A stretch of DNA of 64,000 nt, from NCBI RefSeq assembly GCF_003945595.2, contig NW_024104316.1, forward strand, positions 682,001 to 746,000. The letters run 5' to 3'. This DNA comes from Pipra filicauda. Lineage: Eukaryota > Chordata > Aves > Passeriformes > Pipridae. A program made the position numbers and the translations under genes. The notes under the pieces are model-generated. The model was not told where the DNA came from. It saw nothing but the letters and a program-made list of their open reading frames with translations, and searched no databases. Shown here one piece after another: positions 24,701 to 34,700 of this stretch (the stretch's first letter is position 1; each line of letters opens with the position of its first letter).

Positions 24701-27700
24701 TTATTTATTATTTATATATTATGTATAAATAATAATAAAAAGAAATAATAAATAAATAATAAATAATAAAATATGAAATACAAAAAAATATAATAAAAAC
24801 ATAAATAAATATAATATAAAAAATATAATAAATATAATAAAAATATAATAAAATAAAATAAAATAATATATATGAAACAAACAAAAAATATTATAACATT
24901 ATAATATATATATTATAATATCATATATATATTATTATATATATATGGCCTGTCCCTATACATATATATGAAACAAAAAATATATAATAAAATATATTAT
25001 ATTATTATAATATACAATAATATATATTTATATATTATGATACATAAATATATACAATATATTTTATTATTTATTATATTTATTATATTTATTATATTTT
25101 ATTAAATTTATTTTACGAATATTTATATATATTTATTTTATTAAATAAAATATATTATATAAAATACAGATAAAAATATTATTATATATATTATAATACA
25201 TATATATATAATATATATAATACATATATAACCTGTCCCTATATATATATATGAAACAAAAAATATATATAATATATATATTATAATATTATAATATATG
25301 TTATAATATCATATATATATTATAATATATATAGCCTGTCCCTATATATATGAAACAAAAATATATAATAATATATATTTATATGTTATAATACAGTTTA
25401 TAATACGTAAATATATACAATATATTTATGTATATTTATTTTAATAAACAAAATATATAATATATACAAAAATATTATTTTATATTATTTATTATTATTT
25501 ATATATTATTTATAAATAATAATAAATAAATAATAATCAAATATAAAATATAATAAAAACATAAATAAATATAATATAATAAATATATAATAAAATATAA
25601 TATACTAAAATATAATAAAATATAAAATGTAATAAATGAATAAAAAATAAATAATAATAAATAATAATAAATAAATATAAATATAAACAATTATAAATTG
25701 TTATTTATATATATTCTTATATAAAAATATTATTATATATTATAAAATAATACATATATATAGCCTGTCCTTATATATATATGAAACAAAATATATATAA
25801 TAGTATATATAATAATATTATAATATATGTATTATAATATATATATAGCCTGTCCCTATATATATATATGAAACAAAAAATATATAATAATATATATTAT
25901 ATTATTATAATCTATATTATTATAGATTATAATATATAAATATATATAATATATTTTATTATACTTATTTTATTAATATTTATATATTTATATAATTAGA
26001 TTATTAAAGAAAATATATATTATAATATTATTATATATATTATAATATATTCATATATTATAATATATATATAGCCTGTCCCTATATATATATGAAACAT
26101 ATAAATAATAATATATATATTATCATCATGGCCAGTCTTCGCGAGCGAAGATTTGGGAAAGGTCTTTACCCTTCGAGCCTGCGCAGTGGATTTTTTAGGT
26201 GAGACACAGTGTGCGCTGAACTGAGCCCACCCTGTAATCCTGAGGTTCATCTGCCGGGGCCGAGCGAGCTCGGACAGTGGCAGGGAGGTCCTCAGGACGT
26301 CGGTTTGTTTGGAGTGACCTTCTCTTGGATGGATGGCCTTACAGGGCTGACGAGCTCCATCTGCCCGGAGGGGTTCCCTGACCAGGAATCGAACCCGGGC
26401 CGCGGCGGTGAGAGCGCCGCATCCTGACCACTGGACCACCAGGGGATATATATTATAATAGTATAATTCTATAATATATATATTATAATATCATATATAT
26501 ATTAAAATAAATATATAGCCTGTCCCTATATATATATAAATGAAACAAAAAATATATAATATATATAATATTTTATTAATATATATAATATTTTATTAAT
26601 GTTTTTATATATTTATTTTATTAAACAAAATGTATATTATATATAATATATATTATATATAATAATATTATTATACATATTAATATAATAATATTATTAT
26701 ACATATTATAATATATATTTATATATTATAACACATATATATAGACTGTCCCCATATATATATATATAAAAGTGAAACAAAAATATATAATATTATATTT
26801 ATTTTATTAATATTTATACATATATTTTGTTAAACAAAATATTTATACAATATATAATAATATTATTATATATATTATAATATATATTTATATATTATAA
26901 TATATATATAGCCTGTCCCTATATATATATAAATGAAGCAAAAAATATATAATATATATAATATATATATATTTTATTAATATATATAATATATATAATA
27001 TTTTATTAATAAATATACAATATTTTATTAATGTTTTTATATATTTATTTTATTAAACAAAATATATATTATATATAATAATATTATGCATATTAATATA
27101 ATAATATTATTATACATATTATAATATATATTTATATATTATAACATATATATAGCCTGTCCCTATAAATATATATAAAAGTGAAACAAAAAATATATAA
27201 TGTAATATTTATTTTATTAATATTTTTATATATATTTTGTTAAACAAAATATTTATATAATACATAATAGTATTATTATATATATTATATGTAAATTTAT
27301 ATATTATAACATATATATAGTCTGTCCCCTCACCGCGAGATTCAAAGTGAAACAAAAAATATATAATGTAATATTTATTTTATTAATATTTTTATATATA
27401 TTTTGTTAAACAAAATATTTATATAATACATAATAGTATTATTATATATATTATATGTAAATTTATATATTATAACATATATATAGTCTGTCCCTATATA
27501 TATATATAAAAGTGAAACAAAAAATATATAATATAATATTTATTTTATTAATATTTTTATATATATTTTGTTAAACAAAATATTTATATAATACATAATA
27601 GTATTATTATATATATTATAATGTAAATTTATATATTATAACATATATATAGTCTGTCCCTATATATATATATAAAAGTGAAACAAAAAATATATAATAT

Positions 27701-29711
27701 TTATTTTATTAATATTTTTATATATATTTTGTTAAACAAAATATTTATATAATACATAATAGTATTATTATATATATTATAATGTAAATTTATATAACAT
27801 ATATATAGTCTGTCCCTATATATATATATAAAAGTGAAACAAAAAATATGTAATATTATATTTATTTTATTAATATTTTTATATATGTTTTGTTAAACAA
27901 ATTATCTCATGATTAAAATAATGATTAAAATAATTCCATGATTGGCATGATTTAGTTAGTGTACAGGTTCTTCCTGTCCCTTTGGGTTTATTAGATTGTG
28001 CTGTGTCACTCTGGGAGGGTTGTGTTCAATATTCCACCATCCTGACATGGGGAATGGAAGTTCTTAAAAAGTTTATGGTTTGTAGAAGTGTTGGCAGTGA
28101 GTGCTGAGGGCTTTTCCGTCCCTTTTCAGAAAACCAGCAGTGAAGGAATGTGATATATTGGTGACATGTGATGCAATTCCTGGCCACAATTGACTGTTGT
28201 TAGTGTAAAACAGAGGAGCCCAAACTGACACTTGTGCTCTTGGCCGGGATTGGTGGCGTGGACTGGAACTGTTAAACAAATATATATTATTATATATATT
28301 ATAATGTAAATTTATATATTATAATATATATATAGCCTGTCCCTATATATATATAAATGAAACAAAAAATATATAATATATATAATATATATAATATTTT
28401 ATTAATATATATAATATATATAATATTTTATTAATAAATATATAATATTTTATTAATGTTTTTATATATTTATTTTATTAAACGAAATATATATTATATA
28501 TAATATATATTATATATAATAATATTATTATACATTACTATCCTAAGTTATTATCCCTATTATAAGATATCTTTATATCTGATAACATCTCGATAGCCCT
28601 GTCCCTACTAGATCTTATCTAAACGTGCCACAAACAATATATCATATGATTTTCTTTTATTAATCTTTTCTCTATCTTTTGTTCACAACCTCGTCTATAC
28701 CTCTATCGCTACTCTTCCCTATCTCCCTTCCTACTCGCTGTTTTATCTTTCCGCGCTCTAATAGCGCTTCCCCTCTCTATCTCTCCATGCACACCCACAC
28801 CTGTTCCTCTTCTCTTCTTTTCTTACTCTTTTTGTTCTTTCTTTTCTTCACCCCCTAGCTCGCTCGTACTCTACCCTCTTTTCCTCTCTATTTCTATCTT
28901 CTCATCTCTTCTCCCTGTCCTCTATCGCATCTCTGCCAACCCCCCAGATCTCCTCCTCTCTTCCATCACTGTTTTCTCCCTATTTCTCTATCTCTATCCT
29001 CTCTCTCTGTTCATCTCTCGCTGGCCTGTCCCCTCTACTCTCGCTGCCCCACAACATATCTGTCCCCTTATTCTATATATTTATAATATAGAGGATATAT
29101 TTTTTTATTGAATTAATATTTATATATATGTTCTTTTACATTACACAAATAGGGCTAGCCCTATTTCAAAATTATATGTTTAAGGATATAATTTTATATA
29201 TTTACTATATATGAGGCGGTCACTAATATAAGATAATGACCAAAAAATATATAATATCTTATTATAATATTATAATATATATATTATAATATCATATATA
29301 TATTTTAATATATATATAGCCTGTCCCTATATATATATGAAACAAAAAATATATAATATCTTATTATAATATATATTATAATATATATTTATATATGGTA
29401 TATTTCGTTATATTTATTAATATATATTTATTTTATTAAACAAAATATGTATAATAATATTATCATAATAATATATATTATTATATATATTTATATATTA
29501 TATTATATAGAGAGCCTGTCACTATATATATGAAACAAAATATATATAATAATATTTATATAATATTATTATAATATTATATATATATTATAATATATAT
29601 TTATATATTATATACCTAGCCTGTCCCTATATATATATATATCTGAAACAAAAAATGCGCATATATATATAAATATTTAAAATACTTATGTGTGTATTAA
29701 ATATGGATGTG

Positions 29712-29760
<49 letters not shown>

Positions 29761-30030
29761 TTTTCCATGCCATTCATCGTGCAGGATGGTGACGCTCAGC
29801 ACCCCAGTTCCAGGTGGGATGGTGGCATCCCCAGGCACCCTCCCCAGAGCTGACCTCTCCCTGTCCTCCCCCTGCTCCAGTGCCCTCCCTACCTTCCCCT
29901 GGGGGTCCCGGCAGGCGGCGAAGAGGTGCCGCGGGGGGCTCGGCTGCTCCAGCAGCCCCTTGAGCAGCGCCAGGCCCAGCCCCCCGTCGCAGCCGGTCAG
30001 CAGGACGCTGCCCGCGCCGAGCCCCTCCAT
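21788..30030 (-). CDS. Short-chain dehydrogenase/reductase, C-factor/sniffer-like (6 exons, complete)
   Basis: This is a cytosolic NAD(P)(H)-dependent SDR of the C-factor/sniffer group; the substrate is unknown, though relatives reduce carbonyls. Exons in transcript order: 29893-30030, 23582-23633, 23160-23347, 22918-23076, 22689-22799 and 21788-21901. All joins are GT-AG and give 253 residues, the usual family length. The N-terminus MEGLGAGSVLLTGCDGGLG carries the TGxxxGxG cofactor loop. DVTDP follows beta-strand 3. The catalytic Ser lies in IINISSILGS, and Tyr and Lys in YRCSK (YxxxK). The C-terminal part TVEQSVQGVL and a final tryptophan are typical. One oddity is that the usual NNAG motif reads NNTS. 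Intron 1 (6.26 kb) contains the AT-rich satellite and intron 5 a 16-bp minisatellite. The gene lies between IL34 and MTSS2, an interval with no such gene in the human order as I recall it. Confidence 0.9.
22295..22645. repeat. 16-bp minisatellite
   Basis: About twenty imperfect copies of gggaagggatgcccct fill most of the dehydrogenase's intron 5. Neighbouring copies vary mostly in their last six bases. Confidence 0.85.
23890..23964 (+). repeat. Left inverted-repeat arm of the AT satellite
   Basis: It starts acacatccatatttaataca, continues through a ttttaaatatt core and ends gcgcattttttgtttca. Compared with the reverse complement of 29644-29712 it shows two or three substitutions and a small length change in the TA run. 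The final bases plus the following segment also form a local hairpin (ttttttgtttca with tgaaacaaaaaa). Confidence 0.85.
26124..26445 (-). mobile_element. tRNA-Glu-headed SINE-like insertion
   Basis: A GC-rich island of 322 bp sits abruptly inside the AT satellite. On the minus strand it begins exactly with a tRNA-Glu-like sequence, continues with about 250 bp of non-repetitive body, and ends tggccatgatg. The same 11 bases, atatatattat, flank both sides (26113-26123 and 26446-26456). That fits a target-site duplication, although AT-rich context weakens the point. Near its 3' end a hairpin, cttcg-ctcg-cgaag, is present. I do not recognise the body as a named family. Head, body, short ATG tail and flanking repeat are the layout of a tRNA-derived SINE. 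Confidence 0.6.
26374..26445 (-). pseudogene. tRNA-Glu (CTC)-derived head, probably not a functional tRNA
   Basis: The 72 nt fold as tRNA-Glu. The anticodon loop CTCTCAC has anticodon CTC, the T-loop is GGTTCGATTCC, and the acceptor end is TCAGGGAA. Compared with the standard gene, the first base is C instead of T (breaking pair 1-72), the D-arm has changes (tccagtggtcaggatgc), and one T-stem pair becomes G-T. No T-run terminator follows. It is more likely the promoter head of the SINE-like element than a working tRNA. Confidence 0.65.
27903..28269. mobile_element. 367-bp insertion with 12-bp target-site duplication
   Basis: Non-satellite sequence interrupts a satellite unit. The 12 bases tgttaaacaaat occur immediately on both sides (27891-27902 and 28270-28281), while uninterrupted units have them once. 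At the left end there is a small repeat, tgattaaaataatgattaaa, which on the minus strand would be a microsatellite-like 3' tail. No long ORF, LTR TG..CA ends or recognised family are seen. A non-autonomous retroposon read on the minus strand fits best. Confidence 0.6.
28530..29160. other. Degraded satellite segment, probable consensus error
   Basis: The spacing of landmarks continues (agccctgtccctac, then gccacaaacaatatat, ttttattaatctttt and ttttgttcaca), but scattered C and G replace A and T, and the centre becomes a C/T mixture without structure. Units on either side are clean. This looks like poorly polished long-read consensus over a hard AT repeat rather than real divergence. A smaller similar patch, ctcaccgcgagattcaaag, lies near 27328. 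Confidence 0.6.
29644..29712 (-). repeat. Right inverted-repeat arm of the AT satellite
   Basis: On the plus strand it reads tgaaacaaaaaatgcgc, a TA run, then ttaaatatggatgtgt at its outer end. It mirrors the left arm and marks the outer boundary of the array. A (TA)n and (TGTA)n tract follows. Confidence 0.85.
29713..29760. repeat. (TA)n then (TGTA)n microsatellite
   Basis: A TA run is followed by about six gtat units directly beyond the right inverted-repeat arm. Confidence 0.9.
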
Positions 30031-30115
30031 CCCCGCCGCTCCCCGCGCCGGTTGTGCCGCTCCAGCAAGGTTTGGCAATCGGCCCCGATAATCCGGGAGG
30101 CGGCAACGCGGGTGC
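30031..30115 (-). promoter_or_regulatory. Proximal promoter / 5' UTR of the dehydrogenase gene
   Basis: A short CpG-rich segment directly precedes the minus-strand ATG at 30028-30030 and continues into exon 1. No TATA box is seen. The gene starts only about 340 bp beyond the MTSS2 poly(A) site on the same strand. Confidence 0.45.
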
Positions 30116-30388
30116 TGCTGGGATGGGTGGAGGTGGGGGGGCACCGCCTGCACCCCCTCTCCTGGAGGGGATGGGACAGCAGGATGCTCTTCTGCATCCC
30201 GGGTCACCCATCACCTCGACCATGGGGCTGTCTCACCCCTCCATACCCCAAAATACCCACTCCCTCCAGCCACGGGCACCCTAAAGGGGTGAGGGGATCT
30301 TCCCACCTGTCCCCTGTTTTTGGGGTGACCCCAGGGGACCCAGAACATCCACAGGAGTGCAGGCGAGGCTATTAATTACAGTACAACC

Positions 30389-30394
30389 TTTATT
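30389..30394 (-). terminator. MTSS2: MTSS2 poly(A) signal
   Basis: AATAAA on the minus strand lies about 1.39 kb after the MTSS2 stop codon. Cleavage is expected near 30370, giving a 3' UTR of roughly 1.4 kb. Confidence 0.75.
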
Positions 30395-31784
30395 AATACT
30401 GGAATCTTCACAGTGCATTCGTTACTTGTAGCAGTGACTATGGAAAACGGGGAAGGGGCGGGGGGAGAGGAACAGGGAAATTACCACCAGAAAAAAAAAT
30501 TTAAAAGAAAAGAAGGAATGAAAGAAAGAGAAATAAACTTGGCAGAGGGATGGGGAGGGGGGAAGCGGCGGCAGAGGCGGGAGCACATTGGGTAAAATAA
30601 ATTAAAAAAAAAAAGAGTAAGGACCAAGTTAACAACAGCACCAGAAAAGTTACTTCAGTCAAAAGACAGGTCAGTTTTTTTTTCTTTTCCAAGGAATTTT
30701 TGTTTTCTGTACAAAATAAGAGACCCCCTCCCTCCCTCAAACCCAAACATTTGTCACTTGGCATCAGCGGTTCTGGGCAGGAGAAGGGGAAAGGGGGAGA
30801 ACTAAATTGTTATTCCTAAGGGGAGGGTTGGGGGGGCTGCGATGCGACAGACAGCGGGGCGGCGGGGCTATGTACAGCGGCGCCGGGGGGTTGTGCTTTC
30901 CTCCAGCCGCCGGCAGAAATCAGCTTCTTCACTTCGGGGGTCTGCCTGAAACCTCCTGTTCCCTGGGCCCATCCCCCGAGCAGGGCCCTGCACAGGGGCT
31001 TCAGGGGCTGAGGGAGGGGGCTCGAAGGGATCCCTGGGAGGGGGGGCAAAGAGGAGGTTCAGCATCCTCAGCCACTGCACACCGGTGTCCCCCCAAGGCA
31101 GAGGGGACTGCAGTGCCTGTGCCCCCATCCCCCCCACCCTCTCACACATCCCCCCCCCCGTACCCCCCTCCCCATTGCTTCTGCCCCTTGAAATGAGGTT
31201 GAGCCGTGCTGGCCCCAAGCAGGCAGCTGGGGGGTATTGAGCCAGGCCCCCCACTCCTGGTGCTGCTGCTGCCACGGCCCTGCGGGCACCGTCCTCTCCT
31301 GCCGCGGCTGGGGCCACCCGCCTGCGCCCGGGGGAGAGAACACAGAGGGGAGGGAGTGAGGGAGGGGAAAAGGAAAAGAGAAACAACGGGGGAAAGGGCA
31401 AAAAAGGAAAGGGGAAAAAGAGGAAAAAAGAAAGGAGGAGAACAAGAGTTAAAAAGAAAGGAGAAGAAAAAAGAGGAAAAGAAGAAAAACGAGAAAGGAA
31501 AATAAGAGAAGAAAAAGAGACAAATAAGAGAAGAATAAAAAAAAAAAAAAAAAAAGGAGAAAAGGGGAAGAAAAAGAGGAGAAAAAGGGCCAAAGAAAGA
31601 GCAAGTGAAGGAAGGATACAGGGGAAAGGGCAGGGCAGGAGGAGACAGGGACAGGGAGTGGGGGCCACCGGGGAGGGACAGGGCAGCGGGTGCCGGCGGG
31701 TGGGGGGTTCCCGGGGAGGTGCAGCGGCTGCCCCCAGGAGGTCCATGGGCCGCGGCGGGCACGTCCCCGCTGGCCACGGCGTCA
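30395..31784 (-). other. MTSS2: MTSS2 3' UTR with long polypyrimidine tract
   Basis: This untranslated region runs from the TGA at 31785-31787 to the poly(A) signal. Its most striking part is 31330-31612, where the plus strand is almost entirely purine (gaaaaggaaaagaga type, with a run of about 21 A near 31535). The transcript is therefore C/U-rich for about 280 nt. Long open frames here are by-products of that tract. Confidence 0.75.
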
Positions 31785-34700
31785 TCACGATATCCGCGGG
31801 GCCGACCTGTCATTGGTGACGGTCCTGCGCAGCCGCACCCCGCGCCGGATGGCCACCAGCATGTCTTCGGCCGGGGGGTCCATGGAAGCCGCCGGGGGGG
31901 GCGCGGGGGTCTCCTCGCTGGGGCCGGACCCCACGAGGGTGGTGGGGAAGGGGAACTGGCCTTCCCCCAGGGCGTGGGCGCCGGCCACCAGCTCGCCGAT
32001 CTTCTCCACCAAACTGTGCCTGTTGGCGGCCAACTGTTGGTCCTCCTCTTCCTCAGCGGAGAGGTGCTGGCCGGCCCCGGGGTACACGGAGATCTCCATG
32101 GCACCGCCACCCCAGGCGGTGTTGGGAAGGCTCAGCCGCTTGGGCGAAGCTTTGGCAAAATCCAGGGGGTTCGGAGAGGCGTCGTCAGCGTAGAAGACGC
32201 ACTCTTCGCTGCCCACCCGCGTGGGGCCAGCGTAGCCAGGGGAGTCGGGCACCGTGGGGGTCTTCACGGGGACAATGGGGGGTCGGATGGGGATGGGGCC
32301 GGCGTTGGAGAGGGTACGGCGGACCGAGGGCTTGGTGGAGGGCGTGCGGCGGATGGTGGCCACCCCCGGGGTGGTGCCGGCCGGTAGGTTGGTGCCAGTG
32401 GGCAGCCCGGCGGTGGAGGCGGGACGCTTGGTCTGGATCATCCGCCGGTAGTTCTGGGCGATGTTGCTGTTGCGCGGGATGGTGGAGGACTTGTCGAAGT
32501 CGCTCTGGGGGTCGCACTCCACGTCGCCGTTCACCGAGTAGCAGTCGTAGTCGGAGCCTGGGGAGGGAGCAGCACAGTCAGTGTGGCCAACCACGATCAC
32601 CCCAACCCACTACTGCAGGACAGCCACAACCACCCCACTCCATCACACTGAAATCACAACCAGACCCAACTGTCACCACTGCAACACGAACACAACCAGC
32701 CCCCATTGTTGCCACTGGTTGAATCAAACCCAACCATCACCATCACAACCACCCCAACCACCGCTATCACAACACGATCACAGCCAAGCTCCACTGTCAC
32801 CATCACATGCTCATCACTGGCTCAGCCATCATCACACCAACATGATGATTACAAACACGATGTAATCATCATATAATCAACACGGTGATTGCAAACATTA
32901 TTTGATCTCCAACCGCCAGCTCTGCTGCCACCATCTCCCATCTGCCACCATCTCCACCTGTACTCAACTGCTGCACACAGACACATCACCACAAACCAGC
33001 TCCAACAACACCCTGCCAAAAGGCTGCCCGTTACAGCACTGCCCAGCACAACTGTAGCCACCGAGCCCCAAATAACACCCAAATAATCAGAAAAGGCTGT
33101 GGTTATGTGTGGCACGAAGCTTGTGCCACAGCCCAAATCCCCAACACACATCAAATGTTCACCCCAGCAGCCCCTGTGCAATGTGACCAGAGCCTGATGT
33201 TACGACACCCAGGGTACGCAGATGTGCTCCAGGACCTCCCCTTCCCCACTCTGGGTGCTGTTTCAAGTGGCCCCAGCTACCCCTTGTACCCGAGGTACCT
33301 TGGGAAGGGATGGTGTCCTCAGAGCAGGAGGGGGTGGTGGTCTGGGTGCTGTAGCCGCTGGAATACTGCAGCGAGTCCCGGCTGCTTTTCTGGTGCTCCA
33401 AGCTCAGCCCCCGGGTCAAGACCATGGCCAGGTCGCTGGCGGCAGGGGACACCTCCTCCCCGTGCTGTGGGGGCAAGGGGCATTGTCAGCACCCTGGATT
33501 CTCTCCTGGGAGTCCCCTAAGAACCCCCCACCTCTGTGCTCTCCCTGCTGCAGGCAGTACCTTGGCAGCAATTGTAGCCGGTGACATCCGGGGCCTGGGA
33601 GCATCCTCGCCGCCAATGCCCGGGTACCCCCCGGCAGGAGAGCCCATCTCGGCTTCCCGGAGGTGCTCCACGCGGTCCTTGCGCCGCTGCAGGGTGGGGA
33701 CCACTGGCTGGTCGTAGGGGCTGGCCTTGGACCAGTCCTGCAAAGGGCAAGGCATGAGGCTGACGCTGGCGACACTGGGACCAGGAGCGGGGCAGGAGGG
33801 GGTACGCGCTGATGTCCCCCACCAAGCCACGGGTGCTGCTTGGGATGCTCTGCCCCATGGCGAGGTGGGATGGGGGGATCGGTGGCCTGAACCCCATGAG
33901 GTGAGAGGGGGAACCACGTGTGAAGTGCAACCCTGGTGGGATGGCAAGGACTAACCGAGGTGGGGGAGCTGCACTCGCTAACTGACTGGCAGGTTTCAGA
34001 GGCCTCTGAGGACGCCGAGCTGGAGGACTTCTGCTGTGCCGTGCCACGAGGCCGAGCCGAGAGCCAGAGGGGGAGAGAAGAGGCCGTTAGGAAGCAAAGC
34101 CAGAGCTGCAGCCCCGGTTAGAGAAGCACCCACGGCTCCCCTGGCTGTGCCAGGCCCCGAGCCCTCCTCCCCTCCGGCAGCGGATTCGGGATGGTGAGAG
34201 GCAGCTCTACTGAGCTGGGATGATGCTCCGCCCCAACCCTCCCCCCTGCTCACCCCAAGCCACGAAGAGACAACTGGCATTTTAGGGAGTGGGGACCTTG
34301 CCAGGTTGGTGGTGCCAGGTTAGCATGGGCAAGCCAGAATGGCAGCTCCCTAGGGATCCTGGAGCATCCTTGGCACTGGGGAGGATGCAGAGTGAAGGGG
34401 AAGCTTTGCTCATGCTGCCTGGTGAGGGACTGGCACAAACCTGGCATTATGGGGCTGGGGTGACTGGGAAACACCCTGTTCTCCCGGTGGGAAATACCCT
34501 ATTCCCTTGGCATGGGGAGAGGGATATCTGTGCCCCATCCCTTTTTGGGGGGGGAGTCGTGGATGGGATTTCTCTGCAGTGTGGCCTGTGATGCCCCCTG
34601 AGTAGGGTAGACACCCCCAATATTCCCAATATTTATCTCCCGTGATGCCAACGCAGCTGGAAATACTCCTGGGGGTGGGTCCCATCACCCCTGCACCGGA

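Larger units (their letters stand above)
23890..29712. repeat. AT-rich satellite array with terminal inverted repeats
   Basis: About 5.8 kb of almost pure A+T DNA lies in intron 1 of the dehydrogenase. More than twenty copies of a landmark, agcctgtccctatatatata followed by tgaaacaaaaaatatataat, recur in one direction. Starts include about 24051, 24311, 24418, 24533, 24949, 25232, 25335, 25849, 26075 and 26519. Between about 27320 and 27810 the units are 167, 167 and 154 bp long. Other spacings vary, indicating higher-order and partial units. The array is flanked by a near-perfect inverted pair (23890-23964 and 29644-29712) and interrupted by two insertions and a degraded segment. Confidence 0.9.

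Noticed and set aside
25499..25690. Minus-strand open frame of Ile/Tyr/Phe/Leu-rich residues
   Set aside because: It is a chance frame in the AT satellite with no start context and no domain.
23890..29712. An endogenous retrovirus or large autonomous transposon as the source of the AT block
   Set aside because: No reverse transcriptase, transposase or LTR structure is present; the content is satellite units plus two short non-coding insertions.
30868..32110. Long minus-strand open frames of 306 and 322 residues
   Set aside because: These are MTSS2 last-exon sequence in the wrong frame, continued through the C/T-rich 3' UTR, which gives Phe/Ser/Leu runs.
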